NCBI RefSeq assembly: GCF_000374085.1
Contig: NZ_KB893557.1
Span: 166 to 62,512 of the forward strand
Length of the DNA: 62,347 bases
From: Spirosoma spitsbergense DSM 19989
Lineage (GTDB): Bacteria > Bacteroidota > Bacteroidia > Cytophagales > Spirosomataceae
Direction: 5' to 3'
Shown here one piece after another: positions 43,434 through 52,093 of this stretch; position 1 is the first letter of the stretch; every line of letters starts with the position of its first letter. Made by a program: the position numbers and the translations under genes. The notes under the pieces are model-generated. The model had not been told where the DNA came from, did not search any database, and saw only the letters and a list, made by a program, of their open reading frames with translations.

Positions 43434-44414
43434 ATGATTTACGATAACCACAACCGTCCTATTACCTACCTCCGGCTGGCCGTAACCGACCGCTGCAACC
43501 TGCGGTGCTTTTACTGCATGCCCGAAGAAGGCATCAAGTACCTCCACAAAAGTCAGGTGCTAACCTACGAGGAAATGGAGCGACTCGTTCAGGTTCTGGC
43601 TCGTCTGGGCGTGCAAAAAGTGCGGATTACGGGCGGAGAGCCGTTTGTACGGGCGGGTCTGATGGATTTTCTGCACCGTTTGGCGGCTATTGATGGACTC
43701 AATGATATTTCCCTGACAACCAACGGCGTACTGACCGCTCCCCACGTTGCCGATTTAGCCGCGTTGGGCGTCAGGTCTGTTAATCTGAGTATGGATACCC
43801 TGGACCGCGAACGGTTCCGTACCATAACCCGGCGCGACGAACTGCCCGCCGTACTGAAAACCCTCGACGCGTTATTGGACGCTGGCATTCAGACAAAAAT
43901 TAACGCGGTGGTGATGGATGGGCAGAATACGCAGGACCTGATTCCGCTGGCCGACCTGACCCGGACCATGCCCGTTGATGTACGCTTCATCGAAGAAATG
44001 CCATTCAATGGCGAGGGTAGCCATTACCCCGTACTGCACTGGACGCATAAACGTATCATCGACGAAATCAGAAGCCATTTCCCCACGCTGGAAAAGCTTC
44101 CCGACCCGCCCTTTTCTACCTCGGCCAACTATCAGATTCCGGGCCATCAGGGTACTATCGGCGTAATTGCTGCTTTCAGCCGGACGTTCTGCGGCACCTG
44201 CAACCGCATTCGCATGACGGCGCAGGGAACGCTGAAAACCTGCCTGTACGACGATGGTGTGCTGGACGTTCGGGCACTGCTCCGGTCTGGTGCATCGGAC
44301 GAAGCATTGACCGCTGCTTTTTTGAAAGCCTTCTCGCACCGACCGCTCAATGGCTTTGAAGCCGAGAAAAACCGGAGCACCGTAACGGAATCCATGTCGA
44401 CCATTGGGGGGTGA
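43434..44414 (+). CDS. moaA: GTP 3',8-cyclase (molybdenum cofactor synthesis)
   Basis: This 326-residue radical-SAM enzyme converts GTP to 3',8-cyclo-dihydro-GTP, the first step of molybdopterin synthesis. The SAM cluster is TDRCNLRCFYC (Cys 21, 25, 28). RITGGEPFVR and the second cluster FCGTCNRIRMTAQGTLKTCLY follow, and the chain ends in the family's Gly-Gly tail (MSTIGG). The ATG at 43434 gives the standard N-terminus (MIYDNHNRPITYLRLAVTDR). No other moa/moe genes lie in the window. Confidence 0.96.
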   Translation: MIYDNHNRPITYLRLAVTDRCNLRCFYCMPEEGIKYLHKSQVLTYEEMERLVQVLARLGVQKVRITGGEPFVRAGLMDFLHRLAAIDGLNDISLTTNGVLTAPHVADLAALGVRSVNLSMDTLDRERFRTITRRDELPAVLKTLDALLDAGIQTKINAVVMDGQNTQDLIPLADLTRTMPVDVRFIEEMPFNGEGSHYPVLHWTHKRIIDEIRSHFPTLEKLPDPPFSTSANYQIPGHQGTIGVIAAFSRTFCGTCNRIRMTAQGTLKTCLYDDGVLDVRALLRSGASDEALTAAFLKAFSHRPLNGFEAEKNRSTVTESMSTIGG

Positions 44415-44480
44415 GGTTATACGCCGGATGTACTGTAATGAAATAAGCCCAATCAGCCTGCCTCTTAAAACGGTTCAGTC

Positions 44481-45263
44481 ATGCGCAGTCTTACCATCCA
44501 GATTCCGCAACCCTGCCACGAACGCTGGGACGAAATGCACCCCGCCGACCGGGGCCGGTTTTGCGCCAGTTGCCAGAAAACGGTCGTTGATTACACGAAT
44601 TACTCCGATCAGGAACTAGTCAGGTTGCTCAGTAAAGCGCCGGAAACGGCTTGCGGGCGTTTCCGGGATGAGCAGCTAAATCGCCCGCTTACTCGACCAA
44701 AGCCGGGTAGCCCGGTTTGGCGGCATTGGGTTGGTTTGCTAACGATGGGTTTGTTTGGCTGGCAAACGGCCAGGGGGCAATCAAGTCAGGTTGCCAAACC
44801 AGCGCAGGCGGTCTCGATGAGGCCGGTTTTCTCTGTTTCAGTGATTCCCGTTCAGAAAGCTATCAGCTTTGATGCGAAAGTAACCATCAACGGTCGTGTT
44901 ATGCTGGAAGATACCAACAGGCATTTGTCCCCGATGTCGGGCTGGAATGTGTCAGTTTTTCAATCTGGAGAAACTTGGCAAGCCAGAACGGATAGCTGTG
45001 GATTTTATAGGTTGACTGTACCGGTTCGGGTGCAGCAAAATCCTATTCAGGACCCGGTAAAGTTCTCCATTAATGCATCATACCCGGGTTATCTTCGTGC
45101 TGGTTCTACAGTCAGCGTAAAGCCAACAGCGACATCGGTTTCGGTAGATGATATTATACTCCGGCAATTGCTGACGACCCCAAGAACTATCACTGGCGGT
45201 GGCATCTGTATAATTCAACCACCGTCCCGCTGGCAGAAGTTGAAGCGTAAACTGTTTCGCTAA
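44481..45263 (+). CDS. Membrane protein with Cys-rich N-terminal domain and beta-sandwich tail
   Basis: This 260-residue protein begins with a compact four-cysteine module, PCHERWDEMHPADRGRFCASC, then V-V-D-Y-T, and AC-GRF (Cys 12, 28, 31, 58). The same module heads several uncharacterised Spirosoma/Hymenobacter proteins and looks like a small zinc site. One hydrophobic segment follows at about 80-97 (HWVGLLTMGLFGWQTA). The rest (about 130-235) resembles a carboxypeptidase-regulatory or CNA-B-like beta sandwich (INGRVMLEDTNRHL, GFYRLTVPV). With the Cys module inside and the beta domain outside, the layout recalls a small transmembrane sensor. Function unknown. Confidence 0.78.
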   Translation: MRSLTIQIPQPCHERWDEMHPADRGRFCASCQKTVVDYTNYSDQELVRLLSKAPETACGRFRDEQLNRPLTRPKPGSPVWRHWVGLLTMGLFGWQTARGQSSQVAKPAQAVSMRPVFSVSVIPVQKAISFDAKVTINGRVMLEDTNRHLSPMSGWNVSVFQSGETWQARTDSCGFYRLTVPVRVQQNPIQDPVKFSINASYPGYLRAGSTVSVKPTATSVSVDDIILRQLLTTPRTITGGGICIIQPPSRWQKLKRKLFR

Positions 45264-45289
45264 TCAGCCCCTTTTTGTTAAGTTGCGGT

Positions 45290-45601
45290 ATGAGAATTTA
45301 TAGCGCCATTTTATTTGTCTCAGCGGGATTATTATTCCTGGCTACGCTGGCAGTCTTATCATTGCCCTACGGCTACTTCACTTTTCTCAGAATCGTTGTC
45401 TGTAGTACAGCGGTCTACGCGGCTATCCGACTGAAAGATTCCACTATTCCCTTTCTGGCTTTGCTGATGGTGGCTATCCTTTTCAATCCGTTGATTCCTG
45501 TTTACCTACCGAAACTTACGTGGCGAATCATAGACCTGGCCGTAGCGGCTGCCTTTATTCGATTAGCCCTCAAATCACTGAACACGCAGGATTCGCGCTA
45601 A
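45290..45601 (+). CDS. Small four-helix membrane protein (DUF6804-like)
   Basis: The protein is 103 residues from the ATG at 45290 (an upstream in-frame codon at 45275 is possible). Four hydrophobic helices are linked by very short loops. The conserved-looking parts are PYGYFTFLRIVVC and LFNPLIPVYLP-(K)-x-x-W, which I recognise from a family of small membrane proteins named DUF6804; the name is from memory. It lies 26 bases after the Cys-module gene and is likely co-transcribed. No function is known. Confidence 0.8.
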   Translation: MRIYSAILFVSAGLLFLATLAVLSLPYGYFTFLRIVVCSTAVYAAIRLKDSTIPFLALLMVAILFNPLIPVYLPKLTWRIIDLAVAAAFIRLALKSLNTQDSR

Positions 45602-45656
45602 CTAGCTCTACCCGTTAGTGATCATAAGGTTTCTCCGAATTACCAGCAGATACGCT

Positions 45657-46589
45657 TTACAGATATTCGTTCGTGAACAGGGTATCAGCATCAAGGTGCT
45701 GCACCATCACGCCATTGGCATCCGTGAGGAGGTGGCTACGAATAAGGAAGTTTGTAAACGACTCCCAGACTGATTGCTCCATCTTTCCCCACTGTCCGAC
45801 CTCATTCAGGTAATAGCTGGATACCATTCGCTGGCTCTTTTTCACAAAGGCGTTGTCGCTCAGCGTGGGATGGTTAGCAGTGTCAATCAGCATCCGGGCG
45901 GCTTCGTCCGGGTTCTGAGCAGCAAAAGTGAATCCCTCGGCGGTGGCAGCCAGAAACTGACGCAGTGTGTCGGCGTTTTGACCGGCCCAGTCGCGGTGGG
46001 CAATCAGTACCGGGCTATAACCGTACGGAATAGCATAATCGTTCAGCAAAAACTGATTCAGTTCAATACCCTGAACTTCGGCTTCAACCCCTTCCCAGGG
46101 CAGGAAAATCCAGGTAGCATCGGCTTCTTTTGACAGCAATGCCTGCCAGATGGCCAACCGGGCGGGTTGGGAGGATACGAATTGACCGGTACCGCCGTCG
46201 TTCCGAATCATCTGCCGGATAATATCGTCTTCATACCGCGCTGCATAGGACGCATACACTTTCCCGTCTAACTGCCCGGGTCGGTCAAGACCACTGGCTT
46301 TCAGGGTAACGATAGCACTGGCATCGCGGGCCAGTACGGCCGCTACGGCTTCTACCGGAACCCTATTGGCCTGATAACTAAAAACACTTTCGGAGGGGGC
46401 AATGGCCAGGTCGGCCCCGCCTTCGGTCAGGCGTTTGGCCGGGGTAAGCTCGTAGCCATCCTCGTCGGGCAGCAGGAAGCGAACATCCAGGCCCGCCCGT
46501 TTATAGGCTCCCGTGGCTAAGGCTACGTAAAACCCGGTGTGATTCGTGTTGGGAGTCCAGTCGAGAGCCAGACGGATACTACTCTTCAT
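45657..46589 (-). CDS. THI5/NMT1-like substrate-binding protein, second copy
   Basis: This 310-residue protein has the periplasmic-binding-protein type II fold of the NMT1/THI5 family, opening LALDWTPNTNHTGFYVALATG. It has no signal peptide or lipobox: the fold begins at residue 4. The segment where yeast Thi5 carries its active-site Lys and His reads AIAPSESVFSYQ, and the Cys-rich CCCFC motif is absent, so pyrimidine synthase activity is not supported. No ABC permease or ATPase gene is adjacent. It is about two-thirds identical to the gene 20 bases upstream. Ligand and cell location are unknown; a thiamine-precursor ligand is the family-based guess. Confidence 0.82.
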   Translation of the reverse strand: MKSSIRLALDWTPNTNHTGFYVALATGAYKRAGLDVRFLLPDEDGYELTPAKRLTEGGADLAIAPSESVFSYQANRVPVEAVAAVLARDASAIVTLKASGLDRPGQLDGKVYASYAARYEDDIIRQMIRNDGGTGQFVSSQPARLAIWQALLSKEADATWIFLPWEGVEAEVQGIELNQFLLNDYAIPYGYSPVLIAHRDWAGQNADTLRQFLAATAEGFTFAAQNPDEAARMLIDTANHPTLSDNAFVKKSQRMVSSYYLNEVGQWGKMEQSVWESFTNFLIRSHLLTDANGVMVQHLDADTLFTNEYL

Positions 46590-46609
46590 GTAACAATAGG
46601 GTTATTTTA

Positions 46610-47566
46610 TCAGCGTATACCAGCCGGTACGTTTTCCAGGTAATCGTTGGTAAATAGGGTATCGGCATCCATTTTCTGGATTAATTCGCCGTTAGCATCC
46701 GTTAGCATCCTGTTCCGTATCATCCAGTTAACGAACGATACCCAGATGTTTCGGTGCATACGGCCCCATTGTCCTTCGGGGTCCAGATAATAGCTCGAAA
46801 CCATTTGCTGGCTCTGCTCCACAAAATTGCGGTTGGTGAGCATGGGATGGTTGGCCGTTTTGATAAGAATCCGGGCGGCTTCGTCGGGGTTTTTTACCGC
46901 AAACTGGAAACCGGCCGCCGTTGCTTCCAGAAACCGGCGCAGAGCATCACCATTTTCGTTGACCCAGTCGCGGTGGGCAGTTAGTACTGGGTTGTAACTG
47001 TACGGAATTTCGTACTCATCAAACAAAAACTGGTTCAGGTCAACCCCGTCGATATAGGCTTTCACGCCCTCCCAGGTCAGCCAAACCCAGGCCGCATCGA
47101 CTTCGCGGGTTACCAGCGCCTTCCAGATACCCGCCCAGGCCAGCTTATGCGGTACGAAGGTTCCCCGGCCATCGTCGTTCTGAATCAACTGCCGGATAAT
47201 ATCCTCTTCGTAGCGGGCACCGTAGGAAGCATACACCTTACCATCCAACTGCTGTGGCCGTTCAATACCGCTTTCTTTCAGGGTAACAATGGCACTAATG
47301 TCTCGGGCAAGTACGGTGGCCACCGCTACCAGCGGAACACCATTTGTCTGGTAGCTTATAACACTTTCAGAAGGGGTTATCGCCAGGTGCGCATCGTTCT
47401 GCGAAACCCGTCGGGCAGGCATCTTCTGGTAGTCTTCTACATCGGGAGAAATAAACTGTACATCAAGACCTGCCTGCTCGTAGGCACCTTTGGCCAGAGC
47501 AACATAAAAACCAGTATGATTGGTATTTGGGGTGCGGTCGAGAGCCAGGCGAATAATTGTTTTCAT
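46610..47566 (-). CDS. THI5/NMT1-like substrate-binding protein, first copy
   Basis: This 318-residue protein is a tandem duplicate of the next gene, sharing NTNHTGFYVALA-G-AY, PSESV-SYQ, DGKVYASYGARYEEDIIRQ and a DADTLFTN-YL tail. It too lacks a signal peptide and the catalytic His/Cys residues of yeast Thi5, and keeps the ligand-pocket region rich in Trp (AAWVWLTWEGVKAY). The differences, such as DRTPN for DWTPN at the start of the pocket, suggest the two copies may bind different ligands. It probably heads a two-gene transcript. Confidence 0.82.
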   Translation of the reverse strand: MKTIIRLALDRTPNTNHTGFYVALAKGAYEQAGLDVQFISPDVEDYQKMPARRVSQNDAHLAITPSESVISYQTNGVPLVAVATVLARDISAIVTLKESGIERPQQLDGKVYASYGARYEEDIIRQLIQNDDGRGTFVPHKLAWAGIWKALVTREVDAAWVWLTWEGVKAYIDGVDLNQFLFDEYEIPYSYNPVLTAHRDWVNENGDALRRFLEATAAGFQFAVKNPDEAARILIKTANHPMLTNRNFVEQSQQMVSSYYLDPEGQWGRMHRNIWVSFVNWMIRNRMLTDANGELIQKMDADTLFTNDYLENVPAGIR

Positions 47567-48130
47567 ACACTACAGCGCTGTTACGGCTAGTTTAACTATC
47601 CTGAACGTATATGGTTTTTGCAGACCTAAACAGCTTTGTCGGGCCATTTGGCTGGCTGCATAGCACCTGAGGTATAGTTTATAAGTAAACGAAGCGGGTG
47701 AAATACTTCCTGCACCCGTAATCCCCGTGACGAATGCTAAAAAAACTTCTAAAAATCGTATTAGGGTTTTTTGCCCTTCCGGTCGTTACTGCAGGTGGTT
47801 TCATTTTGTTCGGAGTTGAGCACGAACGGCGTTACGAACCGGTATTTTGTTGCTTCGGCTATTTGAGTTACGGAGAACGGGTATTGGCAGGGCTTGTGGA
47901 GTCAACCATCAACCAGGTTATTGGTGAACAGTTTGTGAAGCACCCGCGCCCCCGAGGCAGTAGATGCAATAGAGTAAAAGCTGTTGTTGCAGGCTTGTAC
48001 TGAGTCCTGAATGAGGAGTGGGATGAGCGTTTACAAACAGGCTTTCCTGACTTTCGTCCATCCATAGTGATGCTGGTTCAGATGGCAGCTTGGCCTGCGT
48101 GTTTCATACGTTTTGATGTACCCGACCCAT
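47567..48130. other. Gene-poor stretch with a decayed fragment
   Basis: No intact gene is convincing in this 560-base gap. On the minus strand, 47814-47870 reads VTQIAEATKYRFVTPFVLN, matching a fragment at 49920-49976 (HDQIAEAEKCQLVTSFVLN). Upstream of it the frame is broken by a stop, so it is a relic. A plus-strand frame at 47734-48003 begins with a hydrophobic stretch, but its downstream part is the complement of this relic and it is not called. Confidence 0.5.
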
Positions 48131-49336
48131 TCAGGTTGTCAAACTGGCTTTTACCGGAGTTGGGCTGAAGTGGTTGTCTCTGAACCTGATAAATGGCTGT
48201 TCGATATAGTAGTACATCAGCGTAGATGCCCCGATTGTGCAGGCCCAGTAAACCAGATAGGCAATAAACCGGGTACTTTGAGAAGCATCGACGGGCATTA
48301 CGCGTTGAATAAGACCCAGGATGATTGACTGGTTGAGCAGGTACATTGAATACGAAACCAGGCTGATGTGCGTGATTGTTTTCGCCAATAACCGGCTGCG
48401 CGGTTGCCAGTGGCTCAGGGCCGGCAGCATCAGCATAATCCCGATACTGGTCAGGGTGAAAAAGAAAATGTTGGTCAGGGTAACTGAGTTAAAATAGTTA
48501 TAGCCTCCATAAATAAACAGGAATCCACCGTAGCAAAGTGTAATACCCCCTAACAGCCATAGACCCGAACCGGCCATCCGCTTCCAGAGTGCCGGTTTGT
48601 AGTAGCTGATATAAGCCATCAGGACCCCGAAACCGATGGCATCCAGCCGCATGACGACCACCATTCGGGTCAACATCCAGCCCATCTGCACCTGATTATC
48701 GGGAATGCCGAAGCGCACGCCCACCGGTACGACCGTAAGGATCAGCACTGCCCATAAGACGGCCCTTCGGGCGGGTAGGGTCACGCGTACAAGACAAATC
48801 AATAGTAACGGGAGCAGTAAATAAAACCACTCCTCAACGGACAAACTCCAGGACTCTGGAAAGAAGTTCGAGGGTAAGTTAGCGAACAGGTTCTGGACAA
48901 AAAAGCAGTAGGTCCACAGTTTATCTACCAGTACGATTTGTTTGATCGATGCTTTAATGGTATTGTGCCGGGTTAGTTCAGCCAGGAAAATACCGACATT
49001 CAGCAGTAAGACAAACCCGTAGGCGGGCAGGGTCCGAAACCACCGCCTGAACCAGAATACGCGTAAAGCCGCTACCGTAAGTCCTTCGCTCCGCGCGACA
49101 CCTTTTATCAGGATGCCACCGATCAGATAGCCACTCAGTACGAAAAACAGATCGACCCCATCCGGCAGAGGAATAAACGGAACCAAAAACAGGGCATGGC
49201 CATGGTGAAATACGACCAGCAGAATCGCCACAGCCCGCAGCAAATCCAGTCCGGCCCTGCGCTCAGGCAGTGGGTGTAGGGGGCGTAGGTTGGCTAGAGG
49301 CCTGATGGGGCGGATGGTTTGAGCAGGATGGAGCAT
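48131..49336 (-). CDS. Acyltransferase 3 family membrane protein (OafA-like)
   Basis: This 401-residue integral membrane protein has about ten helices. The family start is RAGLDLLRAVAILLVVFHHGH, with the Arg and His pair thought to be catalytic, followed by GVDLFFVLSGYLIGGIL and SWSLSVEEWFYLLLPLLLI. Such enzymes move acetyl or other acyl groups from the cytosol onto surface polysaccharides, lipid A or peptidoglycan. It is flanked on both sides by decayed DNA with related relics, so it may have arrived with a mobile element. The acceptor is unknown. Confidence 0.9.
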   Translation of the reverse strand: MLHPAQTIRPIRPLANLRPLHPLPERRAGLDLLRAVAILLVVFHHGHALFLVPFIPLPDGVDLFFVLSGYLIGGILIKGVARSEGLTVAALRVFWFRRWFRTLPAYGFVLLLNVGIFLAELTRHNTIKASIKQIVLVDKLWTYCFFVQNLFANLPSNFFPESWSLSVEEWFYLLLPLLLICLVRVTLPARRAVLWAVLILTVVPVGVRFGIPDNQVQMGWMLTRMVVVMRLDAIGFGVLMAYISYYKPALWKRMAGSGLWLLGGITLCYGGFLFIYGGYNYFNSVTLTNIFFFTLTSIGIMLMLPALSHWQPRSRLLAKTITHISLVSYSMYLLNQSIILGLIQRVMPVDASQSTRFIAYLVYWACTIGASTLMYYYIEQPFIRFRDNHFSPTPVKASLTT

Positions 49337-49511
49337 TCAGGGGTGGCCGGGTGTGAACCGATGAGTGACGAAAAACAGCGACAATATAGAAAATAAGCGG
49401 GTAAGAAAATACGTATAACGCATGTTACTCCAACCGGCTTGCTGCTCATGGACGGTTAACGACGAATCGGCCCATCATCCAGCATACTTACTGCCGGTTT
49501 TGGGATGATAC

Positions 49512-49850
49512 TTGGCTATAAAATCGGTTAAACCATCCACCACGAACTTGCCCGTCAAGGACTTTTCGCTGATGGTAACAAAAAACTCACGGCGGGGCCG
49601 CACGTGTGGTCGTAAACGCTTCATCGTTGTGGATGTACTGGGTTTGGTGCTGGCCCTACTAACATCGGCCAGTGTGGGGAGTGAACCGGTGCTTTATTGC
49701 TCTTCGCGGCTGTACGCCAACGGTTCACGCGGTTGAAGACCATCATCGCCGACCAGGGTTTCGATGGTATCGATTTTCTGGCCACCGTCAAAGCAACTGG
49801 CTAAATGACGGTCGATGTGGTTTGTTGTGTACTGGGCGTGAAGGACTCTC
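49512..49850 (+). pseudogene. IS5-like transposase remnant
   Basis: In one frame the region reads GRTCGRKRFIVVDVLGLVLALLTSASV, the DDE-transposase segment usually seen as GRKRHIVVDTLGL. After a one-base shift near 49737 it continues RLKTIIADQGFDGIDFLATV, then TVDVVCCVLGVKDSQPGRFYG beyond a stop. The order and spacing fit an IS5-family enzyme, but the N-terminus, the C-terminal Glu region and the inverted repeats are missing or unrecognisable. It is therefore a dead insertion-sequence relic. Confidence 0.65.
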
Positions 49851-49892
49851 AGCCGGGCCGATTTTATGGTTCATGCAAGCACGGGCCTGGCC

Positions 49893-50348
49893 TTACGACC
49901 CCCTAAACCCGGTGGGCCAGTTGAGCACGAACGACGTTACCAACTGGCATTTTTCCGCTTCGGCGATCTGATCATGCCTGCTTTGAGCTTCCGCTTCGAT
50001 GAGTTTCTCAATCACTTTGCGGTCATCCTCGCTGGGGGCTACAAAAATCTGGCCTGTCTCGAGCCGTTTTTTTTCAGGCCAGGGCCTGAAATTTTGCCAC
50101 TCAGACGTCCGAGACGCTAATGGCTTATAAATGGCTGTGGTCGGATGAACGAGTTGCTGCGGGGTGGCAGGGGGCATGGTCAGATGCTGCACCAGGGTGG
50201 GAGGTGTCTGCCAGGGCCGAAGGTAGTTCCGGGAGCGATAGGCGTGCTTGGCGATGCCGTGCTGGCGGCCCGGTCGGGCATCAATCGGGTTGGTAATTCC
50301 CTGTTGCCAACCACGCACCTTTTGATTGGCAGCAACGATGCTAACCAC
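49893..50348 (-). pseudogene. Unidentified relic, related to fragment at 47.8 kb
   Basis: This is a 151-codon open frame on the minus strand. Its last third (KVIEKLIEAEAQSRHDQIAEA, then EKCQLVTSFVLN) is homologous to the broken fragment at 47814-47870, which shows that this end was once coding. The first two thirds have low-complexity, Gln/Pro/Arg-rich composition and resemble nothing I know. It could be the surviving end of a longer gene or a fusion with unrelated DNA. The family is unknown. Confidence 0.4.
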
Positions 50349-50365
50349 AGCTGGTTATGGTTTAC

Positions 50366-50403
50366 GGTTGGCTAACGCATAATTGCTTTCACGTTAGCCA
50401 ACC
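50366..50403. terminator. Terminator after the polysaccharide deacetylase gene
   Basis: A 12-bp perfect stem GGTTGGCTAACG/CGTTAGCCAACC (50366-50377 with 50392-50403), extended outward with mismatches, lies 16 bases past the stop of the gene at 50420. Confidence 0.65.
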
Positions 50404-50419
50404 ATAAATCATAAAATCG

Positions 50420-51343
50420 TCATTTTCCGTCGAAACTCTGGTTCATGTTCCGGTAGAACGTTTTGGCGCTCCACTGACCACCCGCAATGATACGCCGGAT
50501 GGTGTACAGCGGCATGGTATCGTCGCGTTTATCGGCCAGGGTGAAGGCGGCTGTATACCCACGCTTCTCAATTTCGGGAAGAACGGCATGGCTCCACAGG
50601 CCAAAAGGATAAGCGAAATACTTAACCGGCTTGCCCGTGATGGCCTCCAGCTTGGCCTTAGGCTCTTCAACCTGAATCTTCCAGTCGTCGCCCTGGTATT
50701 TCTTCACGTTGTGGTGGTCCCAGGTGTGCGCGCCAATCGTGTGCCCTTTGTCCGACAAATCTTTAATCTGCGCTTTATCCATATAAGGCTGTTTGCCGTG
50801 ACGGCCAATGGCCACTGTCATGATGAAAAACGCTCCTTTGAAGCCGTGCTTATCCAGAATAGGTAAAGCCGTTTCGTACTGATCAAGATCGCCATCATCG
50901 AAGGTGAGCATCACTGGTTTTGACGGTAGTGCTGCCCCTTTGGTCAGGTAGGCATAAAGCTGATCGGGCAGAATGGTATGATACCCACTATCGGCCAGCA
51001 TCTGCATCTGTTCCCGGAAAGAAGCCACAGGAATGATATAATCTTTCGCCCCTTTGGAATCACTACCCCGCCAGTCGCGTATCTGGTGATAACACAGGAT
51101 AGGTACCTGAGGGCGGGCCAGGATGGTAGCCGCATTAGCAATTGGCCCCGACACGTCGTCGGCTGGTTTGACTTCCGGGTCGGGCGATGAGGGAGCCGTT
51201 TCGGTCTTTTCCGCCACTTTTTCAGAACTTGTGGTGGTTTCGCTAGTAGCCGAACCTTTAGACTGACAACCCGTGAGGCCGTTGGTCAATAAAACAGACA
51301 GACAAATTGCCGCTGCGAAAGAGATTGTTTTACAGATAAACAT
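50420..51343 (-). CDS. Polysaccharide deacetylase lipoprotein
   Basis: The protein is 307 residues from the ATG at 51343; seven further codons are open. The signal ends in a lipobox (VLLTNGLTGC), so it is anchored in an outer or inner membrane leaflet. A Ser/Thr/Glu-rich linker precedes the NodB-type domain: ILCYHQIRDW, MLTFDDGDLDQYE (metal Asp), GHTIGAHTWDHHN (metal His pair) and KYFAYPFGLWS. These enzymes remove acetyl groups from peptidoglycan or surface glycans such as poly-N-acetylglucosamine. It is a single gene with its own terminator. Confidence 0.92.
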   Translation of the reverse strand: MFICKTISFAAAICLSVLLTNGLTGCQSKGSATSETTTSSEKVAEKTETAPSSPDPEVKPADDVSGPIANAATILARPQVPILCYHQIRDWRGSDSKGAKDYIIPVASFREQMQMLADSGYHTILPDQLYAYLTKGAALPSKPVMLTFDDGDLDQYETALPILDKHGFKGAFFIMTVAIGRHGKQPYMDKAQIKDLSDKGHTIGAHTWDHHNVKKYQGDDWKIQVEEPKAKLEAITGKPVKYFAYPFGLWSHAVLPEIEKRGYTAAFTLADKRDDTMPLYTIRRIIAGGQWSAKTFYRNMNQSFDGK

Positions 51344-51361
51344 AATTTGTTTTATATGGTC

Positions 51362-51369
51362 CAAACTTA
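51362..51369 (-). promoter_or_regulatory. Candidate -7 box of the polysaccharide deacetylase
   Basis: TAAGTTTG on the minus strand fits TAnnTTTG and lies about 18 bases before the ATG at 51343. The -33 region is T-rich but has no exact TTTG at the right distance. Confidence 0.35.
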
Positions 51370-51490
51370 CGGAAAAAGTCTATAACACTACTTCCTGATT
51401 TTTGATGTTCTTCGTTATTTTGAGAGAATTTTTTGTTCTTAGGCATCGGTTTTGTGCCAAAATCAGTGTGGTTGCCCTAGTCTTTACTTC

Positions 51491-52093
51491 ATGAAAAAAG
51501 TTCATTATCTGTTTTATTGCCTCACTCTTTTCGCCTGTTCGGGGAATGAAAAGTCGACCCAGGGAAGCCGGATTAATTCGGTTCAGGTTGCGGATACGAT
51601 CAATTCGTCAAAAGGAGGTGACGGGGTAGCCGAAGCGCCGGTTTCGAAGCCGGTTGTCAGTACCCGTTCAGTAGGCTGGCAGTACCAGAAGACCATTAAT
51701 GAGGAAAGAGAAACAATCCATAAAGCATCGCTGGATTCACCTACGCTGCTTCAGTTTGGATTTCCGTACACGGGTGGCTCAACGGCCGCGCTAACCATTC
51801 GCCAGCGGCAGCAACAGCCCGCAACGGTTTATTTACAGGTATCGAACGGACAGTTTAACCGGAGTTTTCAGGGTGGGCGTGTTCGTATTCGTTTCGATGG
51901 TAAACCGGCGGTAACCTACACGTATTCAGCGGCTGAGAACGGGAGTGCGACCATCATTTTTTTCGATGAAGCCGGGGAACTCATCCGGCAACTGAAAGCG
52001 GCTAAAAGAATGGTTATCGATGTTGCCTTTTATGGACAGGGAAACCGGCAGATTGAGTTCCGTACGGCTGGCCTGGTGTGGAACCATTCGTGA
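51491..52093 (+). CDS. Hypothetical lipoprotein
   Basis: The protein is 200 residues from the ATG at 51491, where a lipoprotein signal starts (KKVHYLFYCLTLFAC). The frame is open 13 codons further back, but that part contains three Cys and no signal. After a 40-residue Ser/Val/Lys linker comes a beta-rich domain with FPYTGGSTAALTIRQRQ and FQGGRVRIRFDGKPAVTYTY, which looks like a small beta sandwich. I do not recognise the family. It is transcribed away from the deacetylase gene, sharing a 147-base promoter region. Confidence 0.75.
   Translation: MKKVHYLFYCLTLFACSGNEKSTQGSRINSVQVADTINSSKGGDGVAEAPVSKPVVSTRSVGWQYQKTINEERETIHKASLDSPTLLQFGFPYTGGSTAALTIRQRQQQPATVYLQVSNGQFNRSFQGGRVRIRFDGKPAVTYTYSAAENGSATIIFFDEAGELIRQLKAAKRMVIDVAFYGQGNRQIEFRTAGLVWNHS

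Noticed and set aside
45657..47566. Reading the THI5-like pair as yeast-type pyrimidine (HMP-P) synthases.
   Set aside because: The active-site His and Lys and the Cys-rich motif of Thi5 are not present at the matching positions.
47734..48003. A plus-strand frame starting with a signal-like hydrophobic stretch.
   Set aside because: Its second half is the complement of a fragment that is homologous to 49920-49976 on the minus strand, where the protein-like reading lies.
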